NCBI RefSeq assembly: GCF_013337185.1
Contig: NZ_SWDE01000002.1
Location: forward strand, 124,001-188,000
Direction of reading: 5' to 3'
Length of the DNA: 64,000 nt
Source of the DNA: Serratia proteamaculans
Lineage (GTDB): Bacteria; Pseudomonadota; Gammaproteobacteria; Enterobacterales; Enterobacteriaceae
How positions within the stretch are numbered: the first letter of the stretch is position 1; each line of letters starts with the position of its first letter. The position numbers and the translations under genes were made by a program. Of this stretch, positions 46,317 through 54,435 are shown piece after piece. The notes under the pieces were generated by a model. It was not told the DNA's origin. It saw only the letters and a list, made by a program, of their open reading frames with translations, and did no database searches.

Positions 46317-46478
46317 TTTTTCCCAACCCTATCAAAACTGACAGTTTCACTATCAGGAAGACACATTCAGCAGAATCTGATTAGAGGCATAGTTGCACCG
46401 CAATTTGAGTATGGCAATCAATATCTGGTGGAGCGGAGCAAGTTTTTGTTTTACAACATTGGAAATATGTTTTTCATT
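46317..46478 (+). pseudogene. Toxin tail E, running into the next ORF
   Basis: After a TGA at 46314 the frame is open through the next gene. It codes LSGRHIQQNLIRGIVAPQFE, then YGNQYLVERSKFLFYNIG. The G-x-VAPQ-x-x-[WY]-G motif also occurs in toxin tail C (GKVAPQLQWG), so both are probably ends of related toxins. The original stop between toxin and immunity gene seems to have been lost. Confidence 0.45.
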
Positions 46479-46745
46479 ATGAATAATAGCATCGAACTAT
46501 CATTACGCAGCGCATTAAAAAAAGTCACTGGCGCCATTGAACGACATGAACGCAATGAAGTGGTGCCACTTTCCATCCAGCTATTATCTCAGGTCAAAAA
46601 AGAACTTGAAGAAATGTTTAGAATCATGAACCCTGACATTTACATGCCTGGATATTCTCGTTTTATTTTAGATTATCACGACGATGAAGGGCTTGCAGAG
46701 GAATTAGTCAACGTTGCTTATCAATATGGGAAAATAAATAATTAA
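46479..46745 (+). CDS. Likely immunity protein behind toxin tail E
   Basis: 88 residues from ATG 46479; a GTG at 46428 would include part of the toxin tail. Helical, soluble: SIELSLRSALKKVTGAIERH, then PGYSRFILDYHDDEGLAEEL. The end pattern (DYHDDEGLAEELVNVAYQY) recurs in small proteins behind CDI/Rhs toxins. Family not named. Confidence 0.6.
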   Translation: MNNSIELSLRSALKKVTGAIERHERNEVVPLSIQLLSQVKKELEEMFRIMNPDIYMPGYSRFILDYHDDEGLAEELVNVAYQYGKINN

Positions 46746-47194
46746 CAGGAGAGCATCAACGTTATGGCAGGAAAATAACTTACTAAATTAATGGTAATTC
46801 TCTATTCGATTGGGTTTACCCTAATTATCGATCTTTAGCTTTGTGGTGTACTGAACCTGTCTGGGTTGGTGAATAAAAACGAAAATCATAAAATATAAAC
46901 CACTCTATCTTACCAATAACTGTTTGATAAAAATCGCTCCTTAATCCACCCCTAAATTTAAAAACCTGTGGTAGTGCGAATTCTCTGCACTGCACAACCA
47001 AACTCACCCTAAAAACCAAAGGAGAGACACCCACCCATAGCCGTTGCAATCACCAATGATATTTAGTTCAAGTTTAATTCCGGGCGTATTAGCAAATGCT
47101 GTAACTGCCCAGAAGTATCACCTCACTTATTGGCCTTGATGGATATAAATCCGCTTCGCCAATGCAAATTAATCAATTTCATATAGGTATCAAA
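46746..47194. other. Gap before the second hcp
   Basis: No gene I can support. A 74-codon minus-strand frame (46825-47049) has no ribosome site and an unnatural composition. The right end must contain the promoter and leader of hcp copy 2. Base composition moves back from AT-rich island to normal across it. Confidence 0.45.
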
Positions 47195-47677
47195 ATGGCA
47201 ATTGACTCATTTCTGAAGGTTGACGGGGTTACTGGCGAATCTAATGATTCTAATCACAAAAATTGGACTGATATTCTGTCATTCAACTGGGGGGCGACCC
47301 AGTCTGGCAATATGGCCGTAGGCGGTGGCGGCGGGACAGGGAAAGTAAACTTCAAGGATTTGGAGGTGCAGGCACTTATCGATAAATCCACACCGGCCAT
47401 TCTGAAGTTTTGCTCCAGCGGTAAACATGTAACCAAAGTTGAACTTTCTATCTGCAAGGCCGGGGGTACCCAGGTCGAATATACCAGGATCGTGCTGGAA
47501 GATGTCCTGGTCAGTATGGCGGACTTTACCGGTGTTGGGCACACCGACAATATCCTGGTTAAATATCGCTTCCAGGCTTCCAAGGTCAACCTGCATTACT
47601 GGGAGCAAAGCGCCAGCGGCACCAAGGGTGCAGAAACCAAAGCCGGTTGGGATATTAAACAGAATAAAGAGATTTAA
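47195..47677 (+). CDS. hcp: T6SS tube protein Hcp (second copy)
   Basis: 160 residues from ATG 47195; eleven extra residues from 47162 are outside the family start. Opening AIDSFLKVDGVTGESNDSNH, later SSGKHVTKVELSICKAGG. It differs from the first Hcp at about a quarter to a third of positions, including exposed and lumen-facing ones. Duplicate hcp genes often travel with their own effector; here an unknown gene follows 14 bp later. Confidence 0.96.
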   Translation: MAIDSFLKVDGVTGESNDSNHKNWTDILSFNWGATQSGNMAVGGGGGTGKVNFKDLEVQALIDKSTPAILKFCSSGKHVTKVELSICKAGGTQVEYTRIVLEDVLVSMADFTGVGHTDNILVKYRFQASKVNLHYWEQSASGTKGAETKAGWDIKQNKEI

Positions 47678-47691
47678 ACGAGGGCAGCACT

Positions 47692-48603
47692 ATGGCAGAC
47701 CCAACGCTGGCAATAGACAATCTGCTCAACGATCTCTCGGTATACAATGCTGACGAGCTGCGGATAATTATCGCCTTTGTTAATGAGCTGGATAATACAG
47801 CGCTCAACCAGTATGAGAATGACTCCGAACGGGCAATCATGTCCAGTTTCGAACGATTGCGCCAGAGCAGTGATGCTCAGCGCAATGGTGAAGTAGATAA
47901 CACCAACGAGATGGAAATGGGGCTATTGAATCATGGCAACAATACCACTCTGCAAGAAAACTCTGGTTTCTTCCAAAAATATAAAACCTCGCTGCGGGGT
48001 TATGGAGGCAACGTCTATAACGACAGGCAAAAGAGTAACTATGATTATGCCGCCAAGGCAGTAGGTGCCGTTGGCGCATTATCGGGCGCGGGGGCTACCT
48101 ATGCGGCGATCGCCGCCGCTCAGGCAGCAGACACGCTGATGACCAATATCTATGTCCGCTATGCCATGACGACGATCGGCGCGACCGGTATCGTCAGTGC
48201 CGGCCTGTTGATGCTCAGAAACACCTTGTCCGAGCGTCAGCAGACGGATAATAAAGACTTGCTGGAAGCAACCAAAAGAACGGCCAAGGCGAGGATCAAG
48301 CTGATTGAGTTCGTTAACGAAACGCGGATAAAAATAATCAAGGATGAAGAAAAATGCCGCAGTAATGCCGAGCTGTATATGGGCAGACGTTATACGGACC
48401 AGGCCAGGGGCAATGCCGATCCCAATCTGGATCGCATTGAAACGCTGTTATTTACCACCCTGAACGAGCGATCCTCCCCGTTACAAGCCAAAATCCTGTT
48501 AACCAGTGAGCAGCAGTATGTCTCGGTAATCAGTGATAGCGGCACGACGAACATCTCCAAGGCGCATATGAAGTTAATGTATGAAATCGCCAGTACCTTC
48601 TAG
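47692..48603 (+). CDS. Unknown protein linked to Hcp, candidate T6SS effector
   Basis: 303 residues, 14 bp after hcp copy 2 and surely co-transcribed. Residues 1-110 are hydrophilic and helical. A Gly/Ala-rich hydrophobic pair at about 120-180 (AVGAVGALSGAGATYAAIAA, then YAMTTIGATGIVSAGLLMLR) could insert in a membrane. A charged helical C-terminus (about 190-303) follows. No signal peptide, no enzyme motif. A membrane-active effector delivered in the Hcp tube is the likeliest role, but no immunity gene follows, only a terminator. Function is unproven. Confidence 0.75.
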   Translation: MADPTLAIDNLLNDLSVYNADELRIIIAFVNELDNTALNQYENDSERAIMSSFERLRQSSDAQRNGEVDNTNEMEMGLLNHGNNTTLQENSGFFQKYKTSLRGYGGNVYNDRQKSNYDYAAKAVGAVGALSGAGATYAAIAAAQAADTLMTNIYVRYAMTTIGATGIVSAGLLMLRNTLSERQQTDNKDLLEATKRTAKARIKLIEFVNETRIKIIKDEEKCRSNAELYMGRRYTDQARGNADPNLDRIETLLFTTLNERSSPLQAKILLTSEQQYVSVISDSGTTNISKAHMKLMYEIASTF

Positions 48604-48618
48604 CCAATAATATAGGGA

Positions 48619-48653
48619 ACTGAGCCCGGTATTCGCCGGGTTCAGCCCCTTTC
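48619..48653 (+). terminator. Intrinsic terminator closing the T6SS region
   Basis: Stem CTGAGCCCGG with CCGGGTTCAG around a TATTCG loop (48620-48645), followed by CCCCTTT. It ends the hcp-47692 transcript and separates the T6SS/Rhs region from minus-strand housekeeping genes. Confidence 0.75.
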
Positions 48654-48697
48654 CTCTCCTTGACACCTCAGCACTTCCCCTTCCCTGCACCGCAAAC

Positions 48698-49168
48698 TCA
48701 GCCTTTTTTCACCGTCTGGTAAATATCCAGGTCAAAGTAGCCATCCGCCTCGCAGTCATTAAGGTAGTGCTCATAGCTCCCCCCTTCTACTGGCAGATAA
48801 CCGCTGGCCGGCAGTTCCCGCTGATAGAAATCCCCCCATACCCGCTCGAAATCCCCGTCGCTGACGCGCACGTTGTAAATCGCATATTGCCCGGCGGGCA
48901 GGGTTTGTAACGCAATCCCATCGCTGGCTGCCGTCGGCAATACGAAATCATCCGCCACGGTAAACACCACATCGGCCCGCAGTCGCTCGGGGGCCACTTC
49001 AGCCGGGTCGTCCCAGTACAGCACCAGCCATTTTCCTAATGGCACCTGGTGTTGCTGCTGCCAGGCCATCAGCCGCTGGCAACCCTGAGGGATGGTTTGT
49101 GGATAAGGCCCGACGACTCGTACCCCCACCACTTTCTCCGCTGATTTATCTTCAATTCTTAACGACAT
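48698..49168 (-). CDS. sbmC: DNA gyrase inhibitor SbmC (GyrI-like)
   Basis: 156 residues, close in length and pattern to E. coli SbmC/GyrI: VGVRVVGPYPQTIPQGCQRL, VPLGKWLVLYWDDPAEVAPE, LPAGQYAIYNVRVSDGDF and the end DCEADGYFDLDIYQTV. SbmC binds gyrase and protects against toxins such as microcin B17 and CcdB; it belongs to the SHS2/GyrI ligand-binding fold. An acidic, single-domain protein. It follows kynA on the same strand with a 32-bp gap. Confidence 0.92.
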   Translation of the reverse strand: MSLRIEDKSAEKVVGVRVVGPYPQTIPQGCQRLMAWQQQHQVPLGKWLVLYWDDPAEVAPERLRADVVFTVADDFVLPTAASDGIALQTLPAGQYAIYNVRVSDGDFERVWGDFYQRELPASGYLPVEGGSYEHYLNDCEADGYFDLDIYQTVKKG

Positions 49169-49200
49169 CGCCCTCTCCTCGCACTAATACGGGAAACCGT

Positions 49201-50043
49201 TCAGGCACCAATCTCGGTTCGCACATCCAGCAGTTCCGGGAAGAAGGTCAATTCCAGCGCCTTTTTCAGGAAGCTGACGCCGCTGGAACCGCCGGTGCCG
49301 GTTTTAAAGCCGATAATCCGCTCCACCGTTTTCATATGGCGGAAACGCCACAGGTGGAAGCTCTCCTCAATATCCACCAGCTTCTCGGCCATTTCATAGG
49401 CTTCCCAATACTTTTGCGGGTGGTCGTAAATCTCTTTAAACGCCGGCAGCAGGTCCGGGTTGCGCTGGTAAGGCTGGGTCCAGTCACGTTCGATGCACTC
49501 CTGCGGAATAGGCAGGCCGTGGCGTGACAGGTAGAGCAGGTATTCATCGTACAGGCTGGGTGCCTCGAGGATCGCCTTCAGCGCGGCGTGTTTATCTGCA
49601 TCGTTGCTGAACACTGCCAGCATGGCGGCATTCTTGTTGCCCAGCAAAAATTCAATCGAGCGATACTGATGGGATTGGAAGCCCGATGAGTTGCCCAGCA
49701 CGTCACGGAATTCAACGTATTCCGACGGTGTCAGGGTTTCCAGCACCGCCCATTGCTCAAACAGCAAACGCTGGATCTGTTTGACCCGGGCCAGGATTTT
49801 GAAGCAGTGGCTGAGTTTGTCCTGCTGCACCAGCATCCGCGCCGCTTGCAGCTCATGCAGCATTAACTTCATCCACAGTTCAGAGGTCTGGTGCTGCACC
49901 ACAAACAGCATCTCATCATGATGCTGTGGGTTGGACAACGGATGTTGGCAGTCCAGCAGTTGGTCCAGGCACAGATAGTCGCCGTAACTCATGCGTTTGG
50001 AAAAATCGGTGACAATAGCGCTTTCTAATTCCCGTTTGTTCAT
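49201..50043 (-). CDS. kynA: Tryptophan 2,3-dioxygenase
   Basis: 280 residues of the haem enzyme that opens the indole ring of L-tryptophan to N-formylkynurenine, the first step of the kynurenine pathway. Family marks: [33 protein letters not shown], the [20 protein letters not shown] substrate region and [16 protein letters not shown] with the haem His. Length is typical of bacterial enzymes. kynB and kynU are not in the window. It ends 197 bp downstream of the unknown operon on the same strand; whether it feeds that pathway is open. Confidence 0.96.
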   Translation of the reverse strand: MNKRELESAIVTDFSKRMSYGDYLCLDQLLDCQHPLSNPQHHDEMLFVVQHQTSELWMKLMLHELQAARMLVQQDKLSHCFKILARVKQIQRLLFEQWAVLETLTPSEYVEFRDVLGNSSGFQSHQYRSIEFLLGNKNAAMLAVFSNDADKHAALKAILEAPSLYDEYLLYLSRHGLPIPQECIERDWTQPYQRNPDLLPAFKEIYDHPQKYWEAYEMAEKLVDIEESFHLWRFRHMKTVERIIGFKTGTGGSSGVSFLKKALELTFFPELLDVRTEIGA

Positions 50044-50240
50044 CAGTTCTCTCCGCTGCGCTCACGACCGGAAGCGGCGTGTAGCGTGCTGCAAACAGAA
50101 AACATAGTACAGAACCCCCAGCCCTGAAGGACTATCAACCAGAGTTGCCACGCAGATCTCAGGCTGGGCAACAGCGCTTTCATTCATTGGTTTTTTCTGC
50201 TCATCCCCGCTGCGGTGATCAACGGGAATGAGCCAGGCAT

Positions 50241-50756
50241 TTATTCCTGCGTGGATGAAGATTGGGCAGCAATATAATCCCGCCGCATAACCATAAATGA
50301 CCGCTCAAAAGTAATCACCGTCTCACCGGTGGATTTGATACCCAGGGTTTCTACCGTGACAATGCCTTTATTCGGCTGGGATTTTGAAGGCCGTTTTGCC
50401 AGGATTTTGCTGGTGGCATACAGCGTATCGCCGACAAAAAGCGGATCTTTCAAACGCACTTTTTCCCAGCCCAGATTAGCCACGGCTCGGGCAGACAAGG
50501 CTTGCACGGTCATGCCGCTGACCAACGCCAGGGTAATGCTGCTGTTCACCAATACGCGGCCGTATTCAACCTGAGCGCCATAGGCCTGATCGAAATGCAA
50601 CGGGTGCTGGTTCATGGTCAGCAAGGTTAGCCAGGTGTTGTCGGCTTCGGAAAGCGTGCGCCCCGGCCAATGTTTGATGGTCATGCCTGGTTCGAAATCC
50701 TCGTAGTCGCCACCGTGTTCTTCAACGTACTCATTTTCGCCAACTCGTCTTAGCAT
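50241..50756 (-). CDS. MaoC-like hot-dog dehydratase
   Basis: 171 residues with the hot-dog fold of MaoC/(R)-hydratases and mesaconyl-CoA hydratases: PGMTIKHWPGRTLSEADNTW, TMNQHPLHFDQAYG (the catalytic N/H-containing hydratase motif) and the LFVGDTLYATSKILAKR strand. It would add or remove water on an acyl-CoA or similar unsaturated ester in the cytoplasm. Last gene of an overlapping eight-gene operon; its start overlaps the stop of the cyclodeaminase-like gene by 7 bp. Best matches in other bacteria pair it with CitE-like lyases, as here (mesaconyl- or malyl-type chemistry). Confidence 0.85.
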   Translation of the reverse strand: MLRRVGENEYVEEHGGDYEDFEPGMTIKHWPGRTLSEADNTWLTLLTMNQHPLHFDQAYGAQVEYGRVLVNSSITLALVSGMTVQALSARAVANLGWEKVRLKDPLFVGDTLYATSKILAKRPSKSQPNKGIVTVETLGIKSTGETVITFERSFMVMRRDYIAAQSSSTQE

Positions 50757-51706
50757 GGTCTCTTCTCTGTGGATGGATAGAGTGCGATCGCGGCGGCCGT
50801 GTCTTCAATCGCCAGCCCCACACTGCGAAACAAGGTTGTCTGTCCTTCCCCCGCAGCAGACTCGCCAAGAATGACAGCACCGAGCTCATTAAGATCTTCA
50901 GGCTGGAGGTAACCCTGCGTGAGAGCGGTTCGAACCTCCCCCGCGTCTTCCTTAGCGGCAGCGGCGGTTTCCACCACCACAAACGCCGTTTTCAGCAAGG
51001 CCGGATCAACCTCAATAGCCTCTTCATGGGTGCCGCCGATAATATTCAGATGTGCCCCCGGCGTTACCCAATCGGCCTCAATCAAGGGTTTGGAAGATGA
51101 GGTTGAAGTGGTGGTGCAGATGATATCCGCCCCCTGCACGGCTTCGAACACGCTATGGCAAATGGCAATCTCTGCCGTCGTCACCGTTCGCGCCCACTGC
51201 ACGAACAGATCGGTCCGGGCCGGCGTACGGGAAAAAATTCGCACCTTGCGGATCGGGCGAACGGCAAGCATTGTCAGCAGCACTGCCCGGGCCTGTACCC
51301 CAGCGCCCAGAATGGCCAGGTTCCCGGCATCGGCATTAGCACACAGGTCGGTTGCCAAACCGGCCACTGCGCCGGTGCGTACTGCCGTTAGGCTTGCGCC
51401 ATCAAGTAATGCCAGCATCTGACCGGTATTGATGTCGGTCAGCACCACCACACCGTGGATCAGCGGAAGACCATGTTCGGCGTTACCCGGCGTGAGCGTG
51501 GTAATTTTGACGCTGGCGACACCGCGTTTCAGCCAACTGGCCGGGCTGACCAGCATCTCTGAACGGCCATGATCCAGTAAGGTGCGCGGCGGCGATTGTT
51601 CTTTACCGCTGCGTAAATCCTGGAACACGTCACTCAGGGTCGTCATCACCTGTCGTAGACGATCAACCCCTGCCATTTCAGCGGCGTCGATGATTGGCAG
51701 GATCAT
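50750..51706 (-). CDS. Ornithine cyclodeaminase/mu-crystallin family enzyme
   Basis: 318 residues. The Rossmann motif [18 protein letters not shown] and the N-terminal [15 protein letters not shown] plus [20 protein letters not shown] are standard for this NAD-binding family. Members make proline from ornithine, reduce cyclic imines or make N-alkyl amino acids in siderophore and antibiotic pathways. The substrate here is unknown. Stop overlaps the start of the MaoC-like gene; start overlaps the aldolase stop by 4 bp (ATGA). Confidence 0.88.
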   Translation of the reverse strand: MILPIIDAAEMAGVDRLRQVMTTLSDVFQDLRSGKEQSPPRTLLDHGRSEMLVSPASWLKRGVASVKITTLTPGNAEHGLPLIHGVVVLTDINTGQMLALLDGASLTAVRTGAVAGLATDLCANADAGNLAILGAGVQARAVLLTMLAVRPIRKVRIFSRTPARTDLFVQWARTVTTAEIAICHSVFEAVQGADIICTTTSTSSSKPLIEADWVTPGAHLNIIGGTHEEAIEVDPALLKTAFVVVETAAAAKEDAGEVRTALTQGYLQPEDLNELGAVILGESAAGEGQTTLFRSVGLAIEDTAAAIALYPSTEKRPC

Positions 51707-52704
51707 GAAGCGGCCCTCTTCAGCTCGGCGACGACCTCTACAATCAGGTCTTCCTGTCCGGCAATAATTTGTCGTCGTCCCAGTTCGAAGAAGACATCGC
51801 GCGCATCCACCCCGGCGTTGCCGGCATGGTTTAGCACCGGGCTTTTGAAACCGGAAAAAACGCCGGCCAGACCGCTGACGATGCCCAGAGAGTCGATCAT
51901 TGGCGGAACCACCATTAACTCTCTGGCGGCGAGATCGGCGGCATCAAGAAAATGATAGAGATCGATGCCGGTGTTGAAACCCAGGCGCTCCAATACCGGG
52001 ATCAGCACTTCCAGTTGGGTATTGCCCGCCCCGGCACCGAACCCACGAGCGCAGCCGTCAATAATGCCGGCGCCTGCCTGAACGGCGGCCAGCGAATTCG
52101 CCACCGCCATGCCCAGGTTGTTATGCGCGTGGAAAATCAGCGGTACCTCTACCTGCATGCGCATGGCCGTAATACGTGCGGTGACATCCTGCGGCAAGAG
52201 ACTGCCGGCCGAATCCATAATGCCGACCGCCTGCGCGCCGTAACCCACCAATAACTCGGCCTGCTCAGCCAACTCGGCCGGGCTTGCCATATGGCTCATC
52301 ATCAGCACTGCATGAGCCTCCGCGCCGCGCTCCCGCAGCCAGCCCAGATGGCGTTCGGCCAGCGTAGCCTCGGTACAATGGGTACCAATGCGCACCACAT
52401 CCGTGCCGTAAGCCAGAGCTTTGGACAAGTCGGCGATGGTGCCCCAGCCGGGCAACATAAACACCCCCATCTTGCTGTTTTGCAAAGACTCGCGCACGGT
52501 GGTCAGCATCTGTTCGTCACTCAATGCCGCACGGCCCACCTGATAGGAGGAAGCCCCCAGCCCGTTACCGTGGCCGACTTCAACTATCGCAACGCCGGTT
52601 TTGTCTGCCGCAGTGGCATAGCTTCGCAACTGCGCCGCAGTGAGTTGGTGTTTTACCGCATGCTGGCCATCGCGCAGGGTTGAATCGTTAATGAGAATAG
52701 TCAT
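51703..52704 (-). CDS. 4-Hydroxy-2-oxovalerate aldolase-type enzyme
   Basis: 333 residues from ATG 52704; a start 11 codons upstream would only lengthen an overlap. HMG-CoA-lyase-like TIM barrel with [36 protein letters not shown], the metal-binding [16 protein letters not shown] and [11 protein letters not shown] motifs of MhpE/DmpG/BphI. In meta-cleavage pathways it splits 4-hydroxy-2-oxoacids to pyruvate and an aldehyde that is tunnelled to the partner dehydrogenase encoded next door. No aromatic ring-cleavage genes are here, so the pair probably serves a different pathway, perhaps running in the synthetic direction. Codes end overlapping the cyclodeaminase start. Confidence 0.92.
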   Translation of the reverse strand: MTILINDSTLRDGQHAVKHQLTAAQLRSYATAADKTGVAIVEVGHGNGLGASSYQVGRAALSDEQMLTTVRESLQNSKMGVFMLPGWGTIADLSKALAYGTDVVRIGTHCTEATLAERHLGWLRERGAEAHAVLMMSHMASPAELAEQAELLVGYGAQAVGIMDSAGSLLPQDVTARITAMRMQVEVPLIFHAHNNLGMAVANSLAAVQAGAGIIDGCARGFGAGAGNTQLEVLIPVLERLGFNTGIDLYHFLDAADLAARELMVVPPMIDSLGIVSGLAGVFSGFKSPVLNHAGNAGVDARDVFFELGRRQIIAGQEDLIVEVVAELKRAAS

Positions 52705-53575
52705 TGGCCACCTCCGCTTTATTTCGATAGTGCGCATACTGTTCGGCGACCAGAATGGCAGCGGAATTAATCAGGTCCAGGTTGCCCGCGTATTCAGGCA
52801 TGACCTTGCTGCTGGCGGTCACCTCCAGCGAGATTGACGCTCGCCCTTCGGTCACCTGGATCGCCGTTAACCTATAGCCCGCCGAGAACTCCCGCACCGC
52901 CGCCGCCGCCGCAGTGACCACCGGGATTATCTGTTCTGCCGTCACGCCGGGGATATCGGCAAAAATAGTGACCCTGAACATGGCCGGTGGCGTTGCCGGG
53001 CTGATATTGAGGATCGCCTTGGTATTTGCCACGCCAGTGAAAGCGCTGAGCGCAATCTGGGTGGTTTCTACGTATTCGTCGATGTTGACTCGTGTCGCTC
53101 GCCCCAAAATATTGCTGGCTACGGTCGCCACCACCTCGATGTCGTTCATTTGAAAATGTCGGCTCAGGGCATGCAGGATGGGTATCGATGCCTGTCCACC
53201 GCAACTGATCAAACTGACATTGCGATCGGTCAGGGCTTCGGTACCGGTCACCGTGGGGACGATCATTTTCCCCAGGTGGCTGGGGGTCAGGTCGATCAGC
53301 AAAGTACCCAGCGGGCGAAGCAGCTCCCAGTGTTTGACATGCGACATGGCGTTAGTGGCGTCGAACACCACATCGAATGGCTTGGGAGCCGCCAAAATGG
53401 CATCTATACCCCCGGCACTGATCGGGCACCCCAGCTGAGTGGCGGCAGCCAAACCGGCTGAGTCCTTGTTGCGCCCTGCCACCAGCCCGCAATACAGCCA
53501 GGATGAGCGATATATTTTATTGACCAGATCCATACCTATGGCGCCGGTCCCTATCACTGCAACGGAGAGCGTCAT
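52688..53575 (-). CDS. Acylating acetaldehyde dehydrogenase
   Basis: 295 residues of the MhpF/DmpF/BphJ family. N-terminal NAD-binding [19 protein letters not shown] and the catalytic Cys in [18 protein letters not shown] are intact. It oxidises the aldehyde from the partner aldolase to acyl-CoA with NAD and CoA. The two genes overlap by 17 bp, in the dehydrogenase-aldolase order usual for this channelled complex. Confidence 0.93.
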   Translation of the reverse strand: MTLSVAVIGTGAIGMDLVNKIYRSSWLYCGLVAGRNKDSAGLAAATQLGCPISAGGIDAILAAPKPFDVVFDATNAMSHVKHWELLRPLGTLLIDLTPSHLGKMIVPTVTGTEALTDRNVSLISCGGQASIPILHALSRHFQMNDIEVVATVASNILGRATRVNIDEYVETTQIALSAFTGVANTKAILNISPATPPAMFRVTIFADIPGVTAEQIIPVVTAAAAAVREFSAGYRLTAIQVTEGRASISLEVTASSKVMPEYAGNLDLINSAAILVAEQYAHYRNKAEVANDYSH

Positions 53576-54435
53576 GAGTTGCTCCTGTTAAAACGAGCAG
53601 CCCAGGCCTGGCCTAATCCCAGGGTGGTATGGGCCATGCGGGCGAAAGGTGGCCCCACCATATGACCATCCAGCAAGGCAATGCCCCCTTGCGCAGCCTT
53701 GACCGCCTCGGTAATGCGGCGCGCCGCCAATAACGCGCCCTCGTTAGGCCGTAAAGCTGAATTGATAGGTTCAAGTTCACTGGGGTGAACGGTAGCTTTG
53801 CCGTGGAAGCCCAGATCCCGGATGTTCTGGATTTCGTTAGCCAGCACCTCTGGTTCAGAAAGACGATAGTTGGCGGTATCAATGCAACCAATGCCGTGTC
53901 TGGCACTGGCCAGAACCATCGCCTGACGTGCCGCCAGCATCCCCGACCAGGTGATGGGCACGCCCAGCGTGGCCGCCAAATCCGCAGAGCCAAAAATCAG
54001 GCCATCGGCCACGGCCGCGACGTCATCGAGATCGGTAATGGCTTCAACGGTCTCTATCGTCAGGTAAATCTCCGGATATTTACCCGCAGAGGCAAAAGTC
54101 TCACGCAGAAAAACCACCTCGGCTGGTGACCTGACCATCGACATGACGATAAACCCCGGCGCGGTGCCGCCGCCACAAAGCATCACCAGGTCATGCAGCG
54201 CATCGACTGTACCCAGCGCGTTGATGCGCACGGCAATATTCGCCGACGGAGGGGCATTATCAAGCGCGGTGCGGCAGATGATCCGCCCTTGTGCCTTCGA
54301 CGGGCCGGGAACCGAGTCTTCCAGATCGATCAGGTGGACATCGGCGTCATAAGTCAGCGCCTTGACTACCCGGTTGAGCGACAAGGCCGGCGTATACAGA
54401 ATGCTGCGCGGAATAGCGCGTGTGTTATCCGTCAT
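53572..54435 (-). CDS. CitE-like lyase (HpcH/HpaI family)
   Basis: 287 residues: SILYTPALSLNRVVKALTYD, DVHLIDLEDSVPGPSKAQGR and VRINALG are the CitE-type opening; EVVFLRETFASAGKYPEIY and LTIETVEAI hold the metal-binding acidic residues. Related enzymes cleave or form citramalyl-, malyl- or hydroxymethylglutaryl-CoA esters. Without citD/citF genes it is not part of citrate lyase. Overlaps its neighbours by 4 bp on both sides. Together with the MaoC-like enzyme it could handle a C4-C5 hydroxyacyl-CoA; that is inference. Confidence 0.88.
   Translation of the reverse strand: MTDNTRAIPRSILYTPALSLNRVVKALTYDADVHLIDLEDSVPGPSKAQGRIICRTALDNAPPSANIAVRINALGTVDALHDLVMLCGGGTAPGFIVMSMVRSPAEVVFLRETFASAGKYPEIYLTIETVEAITDLDDVAAVADGLIFGSADLAATLGVPITWSGMLAARQAMVLASARHGIGCIDTANYRLSEPEVLANEIQNIRDLGFHGKATVHPSELEPINSALRPNEGALLAARRITEAVKAAQGGIALLDGHMVGPPFARMAHTTLGLGQAWAARFNRSNS

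Noticed and set aside
36204-46745. CRISPR array or integron cassette array
   Set aside because: Many short genes in one direction suggested cassettes, but I saw no regular direct repeats, attC-like sites or integrase, and toxin scraps explain the layout better.
46825-47049. 74-codon minus-strand frame before hcp copy 2
   Set aside because: No ribosome site or recognisable feature, and it is surrounded by non-coding sequence; treated as chance.
36204-47194. Insertion sequence or phage origin of the island
   Set aside because: No transposase, integrase or terminal inverted repeats were seen; exchange through Rhs shell homology is enough.
53572-54435. Citrate lyase beta subunit
   Set aside because: The protein is CitE-like, but citC, citD and citF are absent, so a role in citrate fermentation is not supported.
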